Source: Pseudescherichia sp031998825
GTDB lineage: Bacteria; Pseudomonadota; Gammaproteobacteria; Enterobacterales; Enterobacteriaceae
Length of the DNA: 64,000 nt
Direction: 5' to 3'
Assembly (NCBI RefSeq): GCF_031998825.1
Contig: NZ_DAMACX010000011.1
Span: 39,902-103,901 of the forward strand
Numbering within the stretch: position 1 is the first letter of the stretch; every line of letters begins with the position of its first letter. Below are positions 8,512 through 17,418 of the stretch, one piece after another. A model generated the notes under the pieces. That model searched no databases. It was not told where the DNA came from and worked only from the letters and a program-made list of their open reading frames with translations. A program made the translations under genes and the position numbers.

Positions 8512-10245
8512 TTGGAAGCTGAGGCGATCATCGGTCTTTTCATTTTGGGTTCAGTGCTTGTAACCTGCAGTATCTTATTAAGTTCTTTTTCATCACGCCT
8601 TGGTATTCCCATCCTGGTCATCTTTCTCGCCATCGGCATGCTGGCCGGTGTCGACGGCGTCGGCGGTATCCCTTTTGATAACTACCCCCTCGCCTACATG
8701 ATAAGTAACCTCGCGCTGGCGATCATTCTGCTGGATGGCGGTATGCGCACCCAGGCCAGTTCGTTTCGCGTCGCCCTCGGTCCAGCCCTGTCGCTGGCCA
8801 CGGTCGGGGTACTGATCACCTCCGGTCTCACCGGCATGATGGCCGCCTGGCTGTTCAAGCTCGACATCATGGAGGGCATGCTGATTGGCGCCATCGTCGG
8901 CTCGACGGATGCGGCAGCAGTCTTCTCCCTGCTGGGTGGCAAGGGGCTGAACGAGCGTGTCGGCTCAACGCTGGAGATTGAGTCCGGCAGCAACGATCCG
9001 ATGGCCGTCTTTCTTACCATCACGCTGATTGACATGATCCAACATCACCAGCTCGGGCTGGACTGGAAGTTTGCTCTGCATATCGTCCAGGAGTTTGGTC
9101 TCGGAATTATTGTTGGCCTGGCGGGAGGCTACCTGCTGCAGCAGATGATCAACCGCATCGCGCTCCCCGCCGGACTCTACCCGCTGCTGGCGTTGAGCGG
9201 CGGGATTCTGATCTTCGCGGTCACCACGGCGATGGAGGGCAGCGGTATTCTGGCGGTCTACCTGTGCGGTTTTGTTCTCGGCAACCGCCCCATCCGTAAC
9301 CGCTATACCATTCAGCAGAACTTCGACGGCCTGGCCTGGCTGGCGCAGATCGGCATGTTCCTCGTGCTTGGCCTGCTGGTGACCCCTTCCGACCTGCTGA
9401 TGATTGCTATTCCGGCCCTGCTGCTCTCGGCGTGGATGATCTTTGTCGCCCGCCCGCTGTCGGTGTTTGCTGGCCTGCTGCCGTTCCGGGGGTTCAACCT
9501 GCGCGAACGCATCTTCATTAGCTGGGTTGGGCTACGTGGCGCGGTGCCGATCATCCTCGCCGTGTTCCCGATGATGGCAGGTCTCGACAATGCCCGGCTG
9601 TTCTTCAACGTCGCCTTCTTCGTGGTGCTGGTCTCCCTGCTGTTTCAGGGTACCTCGCTGGGCTGGGCGGCGAAAAAGGCCAAGGTGGTGGTGCCTCCAG
9701 TGGGCTGGCCCGAGTCGCGGGTCGGGCTGGACATCAGCCCGGAGAACGCGTGGGAGCAGTTTATCTACCAGCTGAGCGCCGACAAGTGGTGCGTCGGCGC
9801 GGCCCTGCGCGATCTGCATATGCCGCCTGAAACGCGCATTGCAGCCCTGTTCCGCGGTAATACGCTGCTCCACCCGACCGGCAGCACCCATCTGCGGGAA
9901 GGCGATGTGCTGTGCGTGATTGGCCGCGAGCGCGACCTGCCCGCGCTGGGTAAACTCTTTAGCCATTCGCCGCCGGTGGCGCTGGATCAGCGTTTCTTCG
10001 GTGACTTTATTCTGGAAGCCAGCGCTAAGTTTGCCGACGTGGCGCTGATCTACGGCCTCGATCAGGGAACGGAGTATCCTGATAAGCAGCAGACGCTGGG
10101 GGAGATCGTGCAGAAGCTGATCGGCGCTGCACCGGTGGTCGGTGACCAGGTGGAGTTTGCCGGTATGATCTGGACGGTAGCAGAAAAAGAGGATAATGCC
10201 GTGCGTAAGGTCGGTGTCCGAGTCGCAGAGCAAGAGAGCGAGTAA
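8512..10245 (+). CDS. cvrA: K+/H+ antiporter, CPA1 family
   Basis: Inner-membrane potassium/proton antiporter (NhaP2 type) involved in volume and osmotic control. Residues ~1-390 form about 12 membrane helices with the family core GSTDAAAVFSLLGG and ESGSNDPMAVFLT (the paired acidic transport residues) and the GLRGAVPI motif near ~345. The C-terminal ~180 residues are cytoplasmic and hold a TrkA-C-like domain (LREGDVLCVIGRERDLPAL). The start is a TTG at 8512, chosen because MEAEAIIGLF aligns with the conserved N-terminus and AGGAGA sits upstream; no ATG lies at an appropriate place. Confidence 0.93.
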   Translation: MEAEAIIGLFILGSVLVTCSILLSSFSSRLGIPILVIFLAIGMLAGVDGVGGIPFDNYPLAYMISNLALAIILLDGGMRTQASSFRVALGPALSLATVGVLITSGLTGMMAAWLFKLDIMEGMLIGAIVGSTDAAAVFSLLGGKGLNERVGSTLEIESGSNDPMAVFLTITLIDMIQHHQLGLDWKFALHIVQEFGLGIIVGLAGGYLLQQMINRIALPAGLYPLLALSGGILIFAVTTAMEGSGILAVYLCGFVLGNRPIRNRYTIQQNFDGLAWLAQIGMFLVLGLLVTPSDLLMIAIPALLLSAWMIFVARPLSVFAGLLPFRGFNLRERIFISWVGLRGAVPIILAVFPMMAGLDNARLFFNVAFFVVLVSLLFQGTSLGWAAKKAKVVVPPVGWPESRVGLDISPENAWEQFIYQLSADKWCVGAALRDLHMPPETRIAALFRGNTLLHPTGSTHLREGDVLCVIGRERDLPALGKLFSHSPPVALDQRFFGDFILEASAKFADVALIYGLDQGTEYPDKQQTLGEIVQKLIGAAPVVGDQVEFAGMIWTVAEKEDNAVRKVGVRVAEQESE

Positions 10246-10248
10246 CCT

Positions 10249-10280
10249 CGTAGGCCCGGCAAGCACAGCGCCGCCGGGCA
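10249..10280. repeat. REP-like palindrome
   Basis: CGTAGGCCCGGCAAGC...GCCGCCGGGC forms an imperfect hairpin between the convergent cvrA and dadX genes, of the same family as those at 6615 and 18289. Confidence 0.75.
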
Positions 10281-10299
10281 AAAAGTTACATTGTCACAA

Positions 10300-11370
10300 T
10301 CATTGCGTAACCACAGGCACGCGGGGGGCAAGCGCACTCATCAGCTCGTAGCCCACCGTGCCCGCCGCTGCGGCGACGTCGTCTATCTTGATCTCGCTGC
10401 CCCACAGCTCAACCGGCGTGCCGATCCCGGCCTGCGGGCACGGGGTTAGATCCACCGCCAGCATGTCCATCGAAACCGTCCCCACAATGCCCGAGCGCAC
10501 GCCATCCACCAGCACCGGCGTGCCGTCAGGGGCGTGGCGCGGATAGCCATCGGCATAGCCTGCCGCAACGATGCCGATCCGCTGCTCGCCGCTGGCCTGA
10601 TAGCGTCCGCCATAGCCCACCCGATCGCCCTGCTTCAGGGTCTGCACGCCGATGATCTCACTGTGCAGAGTCATCACCGGTTTAATGCCGCTGGTGGCCA
10701 CGTCGTGCCACTGCCCGGAGGGCGATGCGCCGTAGAGAATGATACCAGGCCTGACCCAGTCAAAGTGGGCTTCGGGATGCCAGAGCGTTGCCGCCGAGTT
10801 AGCCAGGGAGCGCGGACAGTTAAGCCCCTCCGCTGCCTGCTCAACCCGCGCCATCGCCTCTACAATGCCGTCGGGCCTCTCCCCGTTGGCAAAGTGCGAC
10901 ATCAGCGTCATCTGGCCGACGTTTTTCATCGCCCGTAGCTGCTGCCACACCGAGCCTACCCGCTCCGGCATAAAACCCAGCCGGTTCATGCCACTGTTGA
11001 CCTTCAGATAGATATCCAGCGGGGCGCTAAGCCGGGCATTTTGCAGCGCCTTCAGCTGCCAGTTGCTGTGAATGCTGGTGGTCAGGCGCAGGCTATCCAG
11101 CAGCGGCAGCTCGTCGGCGTGAAAGAACCCCTCCAGCAGCAGGATTGGCCCCTTCCAGCCGCGCTCGCGCAGCAGCACTGCCTCCTCCAGATTCAACAGG
11201 GCAAAACCATCCGTCGTGCCCAACGCACGCCAGATACGATCGATTCCATGCCCGTAAGCGTTAGCTTTTACCACCGACCAGACCCGCGCGCCAGGCGCGG
11301 CGCGGCGAACAACCTGTAAATTATGCTGTAAGGCCGCCAGATTAAGAGTGGCCTGAACAGGACGCGTCAT
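10300..11370 (-). CDS. dadX: Catabolic alanine racemase
   Basis: PLP enzyme converting L-Ala to D-Ala, feeding DadA for alanine catabolism. 356 residues. The PLP lysine is in VVKANAYGHG (~34), the catalytic tyrosine in GDRVGYGGRYQ (~255), and the second domain carries the MDMLAVDLTP motif. It lies 9 bases downstream of dadA on the same strand, so the two form an operon; linkage to dadA separates it from the biosynthetic paralogue Alr. Confidence 0.95.
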   Translation of the reverse strand: MTRPVQATLNLAALQHNLQVVRRAAPGARVWSVVKANAYGHGIDRIWRALGTTDGFALLNLEEAVLLRERGWKGPILLLEGFFHADELPLLDSLRLTTSIHSNWQLKALQNARLSAPLDIYLKVNSGMNRLGFMPERVGSVWQQLRAMKNVGQMTLMSHFANGERPDGIVEAMARVEQAAEGLNCPRSLANSAATLWHPEAHFDWVRPGIILYGASPSGQWHDVATSGIKPVMTLHSEIIGVQTLKQGDRVGYGGRYQASGEQRIGIVAAGYADGYPRHAPDGTPVLVDGVRSGIVGTVSMDMLAVDLTPCPQAGIGTPVELWGSEIKIDDVAAAAGTVGYELMSALAPRVPVVTQ

Positions 11371-11379
11371 GACTGCCCC

Positions 11380-12681
11380 TTAAGTGTTGTGTGCGCCGTG
11401 CAAATGGCTTGCCTGGGCGGGGGAAAAATCGGTGCCGTAGCGAGCCACGCCTAAATCATCATGGGGGATGGCCGGCGAGCGGCCGGAGATAAGATCGCTG
11501 AGCAGCTGGCCGGAGCCGCACGCCATCGTCCAGCCGAGCGTGCCGTGTCCAGTGTTGAGCCAGAGATTCTTAAACGGCGTTCGCCCTACCACCGGCGTGC
11601 CGTCCGGGGTCATCGGGCGCAGCCCGGTCCAGAAGGTGGCCTCCTCGACGCGGCCGCCGCGCGGGAAGAGATCGCGCACCACCATCTCCAGCGTCTCCCG
11701 ACGCGGTTGCAGCAGCTCGGTATTGAAGCCGACAATCTCTGCCATGCCGCCGACGCGGATGCGCCGATCGAAGCGGGTAATGGCAATCTTGTAGCTCTCA
11801 TCAAGGATAGTCGATACCGGCGCACCGCTCTCTTCCGCAACGGGAATAGTGAGCGAGTAGCCTTTGAGAGGATAGACAGGAATATCGACGATGCCTTTCA
11901 GCATGGCGGTGGAGTAAGAGCCAAAGGCCATCACGTAGGCATCCGCCTTGATCACCTCATCACCACACTTCACGCCGTAGATCTTCTCGCCCTCGTAGAG
12001 CAGACGTTCAACCGGCGTGTTGTAGCGAAACACGACGCCTGCCTGCTCTGCCATCAGCGCCAGCCGTTGGGTAAAGAGCTGGCAGTCGCCGGTTTCGTCA
12101 TTGGGCAGACGCAGGCCACCGGTCAGCTTGTGCGCCACCTCTGCCAGGGCCGGTTCAACTTCCGCCAGCCGGGCGGACTCCAGCAGCTGATAGGGTACGC
12201 CGGCCTCTTCCAGCACGGCGATGTCCCGGGTCGCGTTTTCATACTGCTGAGCGGTACGGAAGAGCTGGAGCGTGCCGCCCTGCCGTCCTTCGTACTCAAT
12301 GCCGGTGCTGTCGCGCAGGGTCTTCAGGCAGTCGCGGCTATACTCCGCCAGACGCACCATTCGCTCCTTGTTCTCCATGTAATGGCGGGTGTCGCAGTTG
12401 CGTAGCATCTGCCACATCCACTTTAGCTGGAAGGCCGTGCCGTCAAGGCCAATCGCCAGCGGCGCGTGGCGCTCGAACATCCATTTAATTGCCTTGAGCG
12501 GCACTCCCGGTGCGGCCCAGGGCGAGGCATAGCCTGGTGAGATCTGCCCGGCGTTGGCCGCGCTGGTTTGCAGCGCCGATCCGGACTCTCGTTCAATGAC
12601 CGTTACCTCATGCCCCGCTTGACTCAGATACCAGGCGCTGGTCACGCCCACGACGCCACTTCCCAGAACCACAACGCGCAT
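11380..12681 (-). CDS. dadA: D-amino acid dehydrogenase, small subunit
   Basis: FAD enzyme oxidising D-alanine and other D-amino acids to 2-oxo acids, passing electrons to the respiratory chain at the inner membrane. The Rossmann motif VVVLGSGVVGVTSAWYL is at the N-terminus; the closing FAD motif GLRPMTPDGTPVVG and GHGTLGWTMACGSG are near the C-terminus. The start is ATG 12681 with GGAG upstream (MRVVVLGSG, as in E. coli, 432 aa). First gene of dadAX. Confidence 0.95.
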   Translation of the reverse strand: MRVVVLGSGVVGVTSAWYLSQAGHEVTVIERESGSALQTSAANAGQISPGYASPWAAPGVPLKAIKWMFERHAPLAIGLDGTAFQLKWMWQMLRNCDTRHYMENKERMVRLAEYSRDCLKTLRDSTGIEYEGRQGGTLQLFRTAQQYENATRDIAVLEEAGVPYQLLESARLAEVEPALAEVAHKLTGGLRLPNDETGDCQLFTQRLALMAEQAGVVFRYNTPVERLLYEGEKIYGVKCGDEVIKADAYVMAFGSYSTAMLKGIVDIPVYPLKGYSLTIPVAEESGAPVSTILDESYKIAITRFDRRIRVGGMAEIVGFNTELLQPRRETLEMVVRDLFPRGGRVEEATFWTGLRPMTPDGTPVVGRTPFKNLWLNTGHGTLGWTMACGSGQLLSDLISGRSPAIPHDDLGVARYGTDFSPAQASHLHGAHNT

Positions 12682-12795
12682 AGCCACTCCCTATGAGTAA
12701 AACTGACGAGTTAAGAACATTCATCGGTTAAGAACAATCATCTGATTACAAATTGATAACTCAGATGAAAATGTTATTCAACATATGGCTTTTTT

Positions 12796-12815
12796 ATGGT
12801 GACTTATCTCACATC
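12796..12815. promoter_or_regulatory. Probable CRP site upstream of dadAX
   Basis: On the minus strand TGTGA-GATAAG-TCACC matches the CRP consensus TGTGA-N6-TCACA at 9 of 10 positions. It is ~117 bases before dadA. E. coli dadAX is known to be CRP- and Lrp-controlled; the AT-rich 12720-12790 stretch would be a plausible Lrp region. The remaining gap up to ycgB (13032) shows nothing further that I can name. Confidence 0.65.
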
Positions 12816-13031
12816 TCTGCCTATGGCGGCGCACAGGGACTATTTGGCATCTCCTGCTGACCCCTCTTTTAACGCAGCATAAAATGCGGCAAACGGGGCG
12901 TCCTCTCCCCTTTTTACACGGTGATATGGCGAAGAAAAATATTCCCCGCCAGCACGGTTTCCGGTGCGGTGATCTATGCTTGAAAGGAGACTCTCCTGCT
13001 AGAGAGGGTCGCCAACAATGAGGGTGCGCTA

Positions 13032-14564
13032 ATGGCTACGATTGACTCCATGAACAAGGACACCTCCCGTCTCAGCGATGGACCCGACTGGACATTCGAA
13101 CTGCTTGATACTTACCTGGCCGAGATCGATCGGGTAGCAAAACTCTACCGACTGGACACCTATCCTCACCAGATCGAAGTCATTACCTCTGAGCAGATGA
13201 TGGACGCCTACTCCAGCGTCGGGATGCCTATTAACTATACTCACTGGTCGTTCGGTAAGAAGTTTATTGAGACCGAGCGGCTCTATAAGCATGGGCAGCA
13301 GGGTTTGGCCTACGAGATTGTGATCAACTCCAACCCCTGTATCGCCTACCTGATGGAGGAGAACACCATCACCATGCAGGCGCTGGTGATGGCCCACGCC
13401 TGCTACGGGCATAACTCCTTCTTTAAAAACAACTACCTGTTCCGTAGCTGGACCGATGCCAGCTCCATTGTTGACTACCTGATTTTTGCCCGGAACTACA
13501 TTACCGACTGCGAAGAGCGCTATGGCGTGGTGGAGGTAGAGAAGCTACTCGACTCCTGCCATGCCCTGATGAACTACGGCGTCGATCGCTACAAACGGCC
13601 GCAGAAGATCTCCCTGCAGGAGGAGAAAGCGCGGCAGAAAAGCCGGGAAGAGTATCTGCAGAGCCAGGTGAACACCCTGTGGCGTACCCTGCCGAAGCGC
13701 GAGGAGGAGAAGACGGTAGCCGAAGCGCGTCGCTACCCCTCTGAGCCGCAGGAGAACCTGCTCTACTTTATGGAGAAAAATGCCCCGCTGCTGGAGCCGT
13801 GGCAGCGTGAGATTTTGCGCATTGTGCGTAAGGTAAGCCAGTACTTCTATCCGCAGAAGCAGACTCAGGTGATGAACGAGGGGTGGGCCACCTTCTGGCA
13901 CTACACCATCCTCAATCATCTCTATGATGAAGGGAAAGTGACCGATCGCTTTATGCTGGAGTTTCTCCACAGCCATACCAACGTGGTGTTCCAGCCGCCT
14001 TACAATAGCCCGTGGTATAGCGGCATCAACCCTTACGCGCTGGGCTTCGCCATGTTCCAGGATATCAAACGGATCTGTCAGTCCCCTACCGAGGAGGACA
14101 AGTATTGGTTCCCGGACATCGCTGGCTCCGACTGGCTGGAGACGCTGCACTTCGCGATGCGCGATTTTAAAGATGAGAGCTTTATCAGCCAGTTCCTGTC
14201 GCCGAAGGTGATGCGTGATTTCCGCTTCTTCAGCGTGCTGGACGACGATCGCAATAACTATCTGGAGATTGCGGCCATCCATAACGAAGATGGCTACCGG
14301 GAGATCCGGGCTAAGCTCTCGGCGCAGTACAATCTGAGCAACCTTGAGCCGAATATTCAGGTGTGGAATGTCGATCTGCGCGGGGATCGCTCTCTGACCC
14401 TGCGCTATGTGCCGCACAACCGTGCGCCGCTGGATAAGGGCCGCCGGGAGGTGCTGAAACACGTGCACCGTCTGTGGGGATTTGATGTGATGCTGGAGCA
14501 GCAGAACGAAGATGGCAGCGTGGAGCTGCTGGACCGCTGCCCGCCGCGCCAAAACAGCCTGTAG
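13032..14564 (+). CDS. ycgB: SpoVR-family protein YcgB
   Basis: Soluble 510-residue protein, nearly colinear with E. coli YcgB, which is induced by sigma-S; its biochemical role is unknown, though family members in sporulators affect cortex formation. Conserved blocks seen: HWSFGKKFIETERLY, MEENTITMQALVMAHACYGHNSFF, VMNEGWATFWHYTIL and NPYALGFAMFQDIKR. The His/Glu-rich motifs (MAHACYGHN, NEGWATFWH) resemble a metal site, which is my inference. ATG 13032 has a GAGGGTGC site. Convergent with fadR. Confidence 0.93.
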   Translation: MATIDSMNKDTSRLSDGPDWTFELLDTYLAEIDRVAKLYRLDTYPHQIEVITSEQMMDAYSSVGMPINYTHWSFGKKFIETERLYKHGQQGLAYEIVINSNPCIAYLMEENTITMQALVMAHACYGHNSFFKNNYLFRSWTDASSIVDYLIFARNYITDCEERYGVVEVEKLLDSCHALMNYGVDRYKRPQKISLQEEKARQKSREEYLQSQVNTLWRTLPKREEEKTVAEARRYPSEPQENLLYFMEKNAPLLEPWQREILRIVRKVSQYFYPQKQTQVMNEGWATFWHYTILNHLYDEGKVTDRFMLEFLHSHTNVVFQPPYNSPWYSGINPYALGFAMFQDIKRICQSPTEEDKYWFPDIAGSDWLETLHFAMRDFKDESFISQFLSPKVMRDFRFFSVLDDDRNNYLEIAAIHNEDGYREIRAKLSAQYNLSNLEPNIQVWNVDLRGDRSLTLRYVPHNRAPLDKGRREVLKHVHRLWGFDVMLEQQNEDGSVELLDRCPPRQNSL

Positions 14565-14570
14565 TACTCA

Positions 14571-14592
14571 CCCCTCTCCTGACGGAGAGGGG
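14571..14592. terminator. Hairpin between convergent ycgB and fadR
   Basis: A 9-bp perfect stem (CCCCTCTCC / GGAGAGGGG) with a TGAC loop starts 7 bases after the ycgB stop. No long T run on either side. Confidence 0.6.
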
Positions 14593-14604
14593 GATTATCT
14601 AAAC

Positions 14605-15324
14605 CTATCGCCCCTGGATCGCGAGATCGCCCGGCAGAGTTTTCTGCATTCGGTGCCAGATCTCTCCGCTGTCGCGTCCGTAATGGCGCACAATGTCATA
14701 GACCTTGTCATGCTCGCCACGCTCGCACACTTCGCTAAGACGGTGGTAGAAGCCCAGCGCCAGGCTACGCGCCTCGGGATTAGCAAAGTAGTGGCGCCCG
14801 ATGCGGGTATAGAGCCCCTTCATGCCGTTGAGGATCAGCCCGTAGATAGGGTTGCCCGAGGCAAAGGCGAGGCCGCGGAAAACGTTATAGTCCAGGTCGG
14901 CAAAGGCGTCGGCGTGATCTTCCACTTCCCGCGCGCGCGCCAGCACCTCCAGCGCCTCTTGCGGATGCTGACGAAACGCGGTGCGGATAAAGATGGTGGC
15001 GATATTGGTGCGTACTGAGAGCAGGTTATCGATCAGCTGTGGCACACTCTCGTGATCGAGCCGGGCCAGGGTCTCAAGAATATTGAGGCCTGACGTCTCC
15101 CAAAAGTTATTCACCTTGGTCGGCTTACCGTGCTGGATGGTCAGCCAGCCGTCCCGCGCCAGCCGCTGTAATACCTCACGCAGCGTAGTGCGGGTGACGC
15201 CAATCAGTTCGGAAAGTTCTCTTTCAGCTGGCAGGATCGTTCCCGGTGGAAAGCGATTATTCCAGATACTTTCAATGATGTACTCTTCCGCGAAACCCGC
15301 CGGGCTCTGCGCCTTAATGACCAT
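14605..15324 (-). CDS. fadR: Fatty acid metabolism regulator FadR
   Basis: GntR-family transcription factor that represses fatty-acid degradation and activates fabA/fabB; long-chain acyl-CoA releases it from DNA. 239 residues exactly as in E. coli when started at ATG 15324 (MVIKAQSPAGFAEEYI). Winged-helix DNA-binding domain at 1-74 with ILPAERELSELIGVTRTTLREVLQRLARDGWL; the all-helical acyl-CoA domain follows. An upstream in-frame extension to 15447 has no support. Its normal divergent neighbour nhaB is absent here. Confidence 0.95.
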   Translation of the reverse strand: MVIKAQSPAGFAEEYIIESIWNNRFPPGTILPAERELSELIGVTRTTLREVLQRLARDGWLTIQHGKPTKVNNFWETSGLNILETLARLDHESVPQLIDNLLSVRTNIATIFIRTAFRQHPQEALEVLARAREVEDHADAFADLDYNVFRGLAFASGNPIYGLILNGMKGLYTRIGRHYFANPEARSLALGFYHRLSEVCERGEHDKVYDIVRHYGRDSGEIWHRMQKTLPGDLAIQGR

Positions 15325-15611
15325 AGAGAAATTTCCATTACACAGCGAAACAAAGAGACTCATCATACCAGAGCGAAGGGGCAGCAGATAGCGTGAAACA
15401 GGAAGAAAAAGGGATCGCCGTTCTGTTTTTACGCTTTTCTTAAACACCCATTTTTAGCGTATTGTGCTGGCGGTTTTACCCTTGCCGCGCTTTTCCACTT
15501 CCGCTATAAAAGCCGCTTATTATCCGGTTTTTCACCCTCTGCTGAACCCTTTGTCATCACAGGGTGAATTCGTTTACACTGCGCTGTCTAGCATCTCCCA
15601 GGGAAATGATT

Positions 15612-16142
15612 ATGTTGCGATTTTTAAACAAGTGCTCGCACGGGCGCGGGGCCTGGTTACTCATGGCTCTGACTGCGTTTGCACTTGAGCTGGTGGCGTT
15701 ATGGTTCCAGCACGTGATGCTGCTTAAGCCGTGTGTTTTATGTATTTATGAGCGCTGTGCGCTGTTTGGCGTAATGGGTGCAGGGCTGGTGGGGGCTATC
15801 GCGCCAAAAACGCCGCTGCGCTACGTCGCCATAGCTATCTGGCTCTACAGCGCCTGGCGCGGCATTCAGCTGGCGTGGGAGCATACGATGATCCAGCTGC
15901 ATCCCAATCCGTTTATGACCTGCGACTTCGCCGCTCGTTTCCCGAGCTGGCTGCCGCTGGACAAGTGGCTGCCGCAGGTATTTGTTGCTTCCGGTGACTG
16001 CGCCGAGCGTCAGTGGTCATTTCTGACCCTGGAGATGCCGCAGTGGCTGGTGGGGATTTTTATTGCCTACTTCGCCGTAGCCATTCTCGTGTTGATTGCC
16101 CAGGCGTTTAAACCGAAAAAACGCGATCTCTTTGGTCGCTAA
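15612..16142 (+). CDS. dsbB: Disulfide bond formation protein B
   Basis: Four-helix inner-membrane oxidase that reoxidises DsbA and passes electrons to ubiquinone or menaquinone. 176 residues as in E. coli from ATG 15612. Both periplasmic cysteine pairs are visible: CVLC (41/44) and TCDF...GDCAE (~104/130). The stop overlaps the ycgN stop by 4 bases in the convergent direction. The 287 bp between fadR and dsbB hold only promoter DNA; nhaB is not there. Confidence 0.95.
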   Translation: MLRFLNKCSHGRGAWLLMALTAFALELVALWFQHVMLLKPCVLCIYERCALFGVMGAGLVGAIAPKTPLRYVAIAIWLYSAWRGIQLAWEHTMIQLHPNPFMTCDFAARFPSWLPLDKWLPQVFVASGDCAERQWSFLTLEMPQWLVGIFIAYFAVAILVLIAQAFKPKKRDLFGR

Positions 16143-16579
16143 GCGCCAGGCTTGTTGAGGATGTGATCCTCCCAGTCGCGTACCTCGGACTCCGTCACTG
16201 CAATGTGGCGGACCGAGATGCGCTCGGCGTGCATCGCCGCTTTTGATCCGCTACGCAGCGGATGCCAGATCGGCAGCGTTTTCCCCTCCGCCAGCAAGCG
16301 ATAGGCACAGGTCGGCGGCAGCCACTCAAAGGTCGGCAAATTCTCCCGCGTCAGCTTGATGCAGTCCGGCTCATACTCGAAGCGCCGCTCATAGTTGCGG
16401 CACTGGCAGGTTTTGATATTAAGCTGACGACAGGCGACGTTGGTAAAGTAGATCTCATCGGTATCTTCATCCTGAAGCTTATGCAGGCAGCACTGCCCGC
16501 AGCCGTCGCACAGCGACTCCCACTCGGCATCGGTCATTTGCTCAAGGGTTTTACTCTGCCAGAAAGGTGTATCGCTCAT
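16139..16579 (-). CDS. ycgN: UPF0260 family zinc/iron-binding-type protein YcgN
   Basis: Cytoplasmic protein with the CDGCGQCC cluster at ~25-32 and further cysteines at TCQCRNY and PDCIKL, a pattern thought to bind metal (YkgJ/CxxCxxCC type). 146 residues. Function unknown. In E. coli, umuDC and hlyE lie between dsbB and ycgN; here the two genes directly abut. Confidence 0.9.
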   Translation of the reverse strand: MSDTPFWQSKTLEQMTDAEWESLCDGCGQCCLHKLQDEDTDEIYFTNVACRQLNIKTCQCRNYERRFEYEPDCIKLTRENLPTFEWLPPTCAYRLLAEGKTLPIWHPLRSGSKAAMHAERISVRHIAVTESEVRDWEDHILNKPGA

Positions 16580-16683
16580 AAGGAAGTCCGCCGTGAAATT
16601 TCAGCTGCACCTTATAACCACTCTGGCACATTGATGCAAGTTTTGCCGCCGGATTGCTACCGTTCCTTAATAAAAAAACCTAT

Positions 16684-16729
16684 CCATTTGACCATTATGA
16701 AATCCAGGATTAAAATAATGGTCAAATGG
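16684..16729. promoter_or_regulatory. Long perfect inverted repeat, probable operator of the HTH gene
   Basis: CCATTTGACCATTAT at 16684-16698 and its exact complement ATAATGGTCAAATGG at 16715-16729, spaced by 16 bases (arm centres about three helical turns apart). It ends within the GGAGGT ribosome site of the next gene, so a bound dimer would block transcription or translation start. Typical of an autoregulated antitoxin. Confidence 0.7.
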
Positions 16730-16738
16730 AGGTGGTTT

Positions 16739-17383
16739 ATGATTAAAAACGCCAGAACAAAAAGCGCCCTGAACACGACCGCTACTTTGTCTGAGTATCA
16801 GCGGAACCTTCTAAAAAGGATTAACAACCTTGCTGTCTCGTTAATGCCTGAATTTGAAGATAGAAAGCAGGCGATGAATGCGATCACTCTGGATGACGGT
16901 TCACTGATGCAACTGCTTTATACTGTTCAGATGGAGCAAAAAACCCGTGCATCTGAAGTCGAGATGCGTAAAGTACGCCGCCGTCGCGAGAATCTGGAGA
17001 GATTTTATACTGACCTTCAGGAGCTTGGTGGCACGCTGAAAGTAAATGATGTTGCTGATATCCTTGGTATCACCCGCCAGGCAGTTAACGTCCGTGTGAA
17101 GAAAAACAGGCTACTGGCCTTCAAACAGAACGGTGATTTCATTTTCCCTGCCTTTCAGTTTACTGATAAAGGATTGATACCCGGTTTTGAAGATCTCATG
17201 AACGCGTTTGATGAAGATACTCATCCGATGCTGAGGCTGGGGGTGTTAAAATCGCCGCTGGTCTTAAATAGTGAAGGACTATCTAAAACACCTATCCAGA
17301 TCATGCTGGACGGTGCAGAGCCTAAAGAGTTGAGCCTTGCAATCCGTGCGGCCAGACTTTTTGGCAGCCATGCGGCCAGCTAA
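16739..17383 (+). CDS. Helix-turn-helix protein, candidate antitoxin of the RES protein
   Basis: 214 residues from ATG 16739, which follows GGAGGT by 5-6 bases. The first ~95 residues are basic and helical (MRKVRRRRENLERFY). A helix-turn-helix lies in the middle: LKVNDVADILGITRQAVNVRVKKNRL at ~100-125. The C-terminal ~65 residues (PLVLNSEGLSKTPIQIML, then a short helical tail) resemble the toxin-binding DUF2384 region of Xre/MbcA/ParS antitoxins. The gene faces a RES-domain gene, separated by one shared terminator. Antitoxin role is inference; a stand-alone regulator is the alternative. Lower GC than its host neighbours, suggesting transfer. Confidence 0.6.
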   Translation: MIKNARTKSALNTTATLSEYQRNLLKRINNLAVSLMPEFEDRKQAMNAITLDDGSLMQLLYTVQMEQKTRASEVEMRKVRRRRENLERFYTDLQELGGTLKVNDVADILGITRQAVNVRVKKNRLLAFKQNGDFIFPAFQFTDKGLIPGFEDLMNAFDEDTHPMLRLGVLKSPLVLNSEGLSKTPIQIMLDGAEPKELSLAIRAARLFGSHAAS

Positions 17384-17387
17384 TCAT

Positions 17388-17416
17388 CACAGAGGGGCTT
17401 GCCCTGCCCCTCTGTG
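17388..17416. terminator. Shared bidirectional terminator between HTH and RES genes
   Basis: A 10-bp perfect stem (CACAGAGGGG / CCCCTCTGTG) fills the 35-bp gap between the two stop codons. Confidence 0.75.
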
Positions 17417-17418
17417 TA

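Noticed and set aside
16262..16738. Upstream extension of the HTH gene through the ycgN antisense strand
   Set aside because: The ribosome site and operator sit directly before ATG 16739; the extension is only the shadow of ycgN.
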